Source: Candidatus Aerophobus profundus SCGC AAA252-L23 (GTDB lineage Bacteria; Aerophobota; Aerophobia; Aerophobales; Aerophobaceae). Taken from it: a stretch of 8,122 bases of DNA. The notes beneath the pieces are model-generated. The model saw nothing but the letters and a program-made list of their open reading frames with translations, had not been told where the DNA came from and ran no database searches. Positions within the stretch are counted from its first letter, which is position 1. Every line of letters starts with the position of its first letter. Both the position numbers and the translations under genes were made by a program. Below, one piece after another: positions 7,278-8,122 of the stretch. Location: the NCBI GenBank assembly GCA_000402295.1, contig AQRW01000081.1:1-8122 (forward strand). Reading direction: 5' to 3'.

Positions 7278-7288
7278 TCACCTCCTTT
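7278..7288 (-). promoter_or_regulatory. Eleven-base Shine-Dalgarno site of metV
   Basis: On the minus strand AAAGGAGGTGA lies six bases before the metV ATG. It is a full complement of the usual 3' end of bacterial 16S rRNA (TCACCTCCTTT). It is the strongest ribosome binding site in the window and contrasts with the poor site of the preceding receiver gene, so metV/metF are probably translated far more than receiver C from the same message. Confidence 0.85.
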
Positions 7289-7319
7289 CCCACCAGAAAG
7301 ATTCCTAACCATAACCCCT

Positions 7320-7715
7320 TTATAATGTCTTATCAAGCAGCCTCTTTACTCTCTCTAATAATTCCTCAGGCTGGATTGGTTTTGTCACATAATCATCGGC
7401 TGGAAGGGAACTGCAAGGAGATGTGGAAAAAATAGTTTCTTCAATTTTCCTAACCATGGCAGTGAGAACCAGAATGGGAATGTGGGCATACTCTTCTCTT
7501 TGTTTCAACTGGCAGCAAAGTGTAACCCCGTCTTCCCGGGGCAATAGGAGATCAAGAATAATTAAGTCTGGATTTTCCTTTTTTACCATTTGGAGGCCCT
7601 GCACCCCGTCAAAAGCCAGAATTACTCTGTAGGAATATGACTCCAAGGTAATTTTGAGGGCCTCCGTCATGTCCCTGTCGTCCTCGATTATGAGAATCTT
7701 GGTCTTCTTTTTCAT
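7320..7715 (-). CDS. Stand-alone receiver-domain protein C, first gene of the group
   Basis: This 131-residue single-domain receiver has E11-D12-D13 (IIEDDRD), phosphoacceptor D55 (LIILDLLLP), T85 (VLTA) and K112 (DDYVTKPIQP). It has the same five-residue lengthening between T85 and K112 as receivers A and B, but a different sequence there, with Ser/Pro and C101 (STSPCSSLPADDY), so it is the most divergent of the three. The start ATG is preceded directly by GGGGA with almost no spacer, which should translate poorly. No better in-frame start exists before an upstream stop codon (TGA, reading 7748-7746). It is 48 bases ahead of metV. Role is inferred only: phosphorylation by the group's kinase and action through protein contacts. 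Confidence 0.9.
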   Translation of the reverse strand: MKKKTKILIIEDDRDMTEALKITLESYSYRVILAFDGVQGLQMVKKENPDLIILDLLLPREDGVTLCCQLKQREEYAHIPILVLTAMVRKIEETIFSTSPCSSLPADDYVTKPIQPEELLERVKRLLDKTL

Positions 7716-7743
7716 TCCCCGGAATATAGGTAGACACCTTTTC

Positions 7744-7753
7744 TGTCAGGCAC
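7744..7753. repeat. TGTCAGGCAC motif, possible remnant of a small mobile repeat
   Basis: TGTCAGGCAC (GTGCCTGACA on the other strand) lies in the leader of receiver C, flanked by CCTTTTC and TTTCCC. Close variants of this decamer recur in small palindromic repeats near REP-associated transposases in many bacterial genomes; this is from memory and unverified here. Only one copy is present in the window, so repeat status cannot be shown. Confidence 0.25.
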
Positions 7754-7834
7754 TTTCCCTCGCATAGATGGAGACAAAACAATCAGACAGTTAGACGAGT
7801 CCATCCCTCCAAAAAGCTCTTATCTACAGGTTGA

Positions 7835-7862
7835 AGATTATCATAATATCTCTGGATGTCAA
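7835..7862 (-). promoter_or_regulatory. Possible promoter of the one-carbon/receiver operon
   Basis: On the minus strand a perfect TTGACA (7862-7857) is followed after 16 bases by TAATCT (7840-7835), a weak -10. GATAAT (7842-7837) is a better hexamer but only 14 bases away. Transcription would begin about 115 bases before receiver C. The rest of the 7716-7953 gap shows no gene, and no folate, glycine or SAM riboswitch fold was recognised by eye. Confidence 0.3.
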
Positions 7863-7956
7863 TTGAGCTCTTTCGTCCCCGGAGAATCTTAGAAATTCTG
7901 TGTACGGTAAGCCGCTTCCTCCAGACATCCTTTACTTCGGAGGCCAGACAAATTGA

Positions 7957-8122
7957 AAGTTACCAGGATTAAGATTCAGTCAACCTCATGGTCCTTATCC
8001 TTATTTATCTGAGAGATACCAGGGAAGAGCCAGAGTGACTTACGTGAAAAAGAAGGATCTTACAAAGGTAAAAAAAGAAATAGCCGAGTATGTCCGCATT
8101 CAAAAGGGTCTGGCTCATCTGA
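7957..8122 (+). pseudogene. 5'-truncated fragment of a small HGPYxYLS-motif protein, running off the window
   Basis: After a TGA at 7954-7956 the frame stays open to the window end. It reads QPHGPYPYLSERYQGRARVT, then a YVKKKDL strand and a basic helix KKEIAEYVRIQKGL. This order (HGPYxYLS, a short beta hairpin, a YV-K-L strand, then a helix) matches the C-terminal half of a small zinc-ribbon-like family I recall as DUF6788, often found beside transposases. The usual N-terminal half (a GS-ERYxxCGKxxCxC region) is absent in all three forward frames upstream, and no start codon precedes the HGPY motif. The gene is therefore either 5' truncated or frameshifted. GTG at 8035 or 8044 would give only the helix. 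The family name is from memory and moderately certain. Confidence 0.45.

Larger units (their letters stand above)
2336..7715 (-). other. Probable eight-gene operon mixing one-carbon enzymes with two-component proteins
   Basis: All genes are on the minus strand in the order receiver C, metV, metF, receiver B, receiver A, gcvH, lipB, histidine kinase. Junctions from the promoter side are 48 bases, an ATGA overlap, a 17-base overlap, 40 bases, a TAATG overlap, 46 bases and finally 189 bases before the kinase. The overlaps make cotranscription and translational coupling from metV to gcvH very likely. The kinase may be read through or have its own promoter in the 189-base gap. The only long leader is upstream of receiver C. 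Confidence 0.75.

Noticed and set aside
7772..7796. Three AGAC repeats in the leader as an operator
   Set aside because: The four-base unit is too short, the spacing is irregular (13 and 8 bases between starts), and no DNA-binding regulator is encoded nearby.
7716..7953. Riboswitch for folate, glycine or SAM ahead of the operon
   Set aside because: No matching conserved core or stable stem set could be recognised by eye; the leader is also short for a tandem glycine riboswitch.

Overview
This is a bacterial chromosomal fragment of moderate, slightly AT-leaning composition with strong Shine-Dalgarno sites. A MetF/MetV-type methylenetetrahydrofolate reductase next to glycine cleavage H protein points to an anaerobe, possibly an acetogen or another organism using the folate branch of the Wood-Ljungdahl pathway. 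The phylum cannot be fixed from the sequence alone.

Left part, + strand (1-2298): a membrane-anchored family 2 glycosyltransferase, then a zinc-dependent medium-chain alcohol/polyol dehydrogenase. Each has its own ribosome binding site and a plausible upstream promoter. The dehydrogenase converges on the next gene group with only 37 bases between the stop codons.

Main part, - strand (2336-7715), in order of transcription: receiver protein C, metV, metF, receiver protein B, receiver protein A, gcvH, lipB, PAS histidine kinase. From receiver C to lipB the genes are tightly packed. metV/metF share an ATGA overlap, metF runs 17 bases into receiver B, receiver A and gcvH share one base (TAATG), and the remaining gaps are 40-48 bases. 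The kinase follows after 189 bases. One-carbon enzymes (methylene-THF reductase, the lipoyl carrier protein of glycine cleavage and the octanoyltransferase that starts its lipoylation) are thus interleaved with three stand-alone receivers and one soluble kinase. None of these four signalling proteins has a DNA-binding output domain. The receivers are paralogues with phospho-Asp, Thr and Lys at identical positions (55, 85, 112), and all share a lengthened segment between the Thr and the Lys. This interleaving is the most unusual thing in the window.

Right end (7716-8122): about 240 bases of leader with a possible promoter and a TGTCAGGCAC motif of the sort I associate with small mobile repeats. 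After it comes a 5'-truncated reading frame on the + strand that resembles the C-terminal half of a small transposon-associated family (HGPYxYLS motif). It runs off the window edge.
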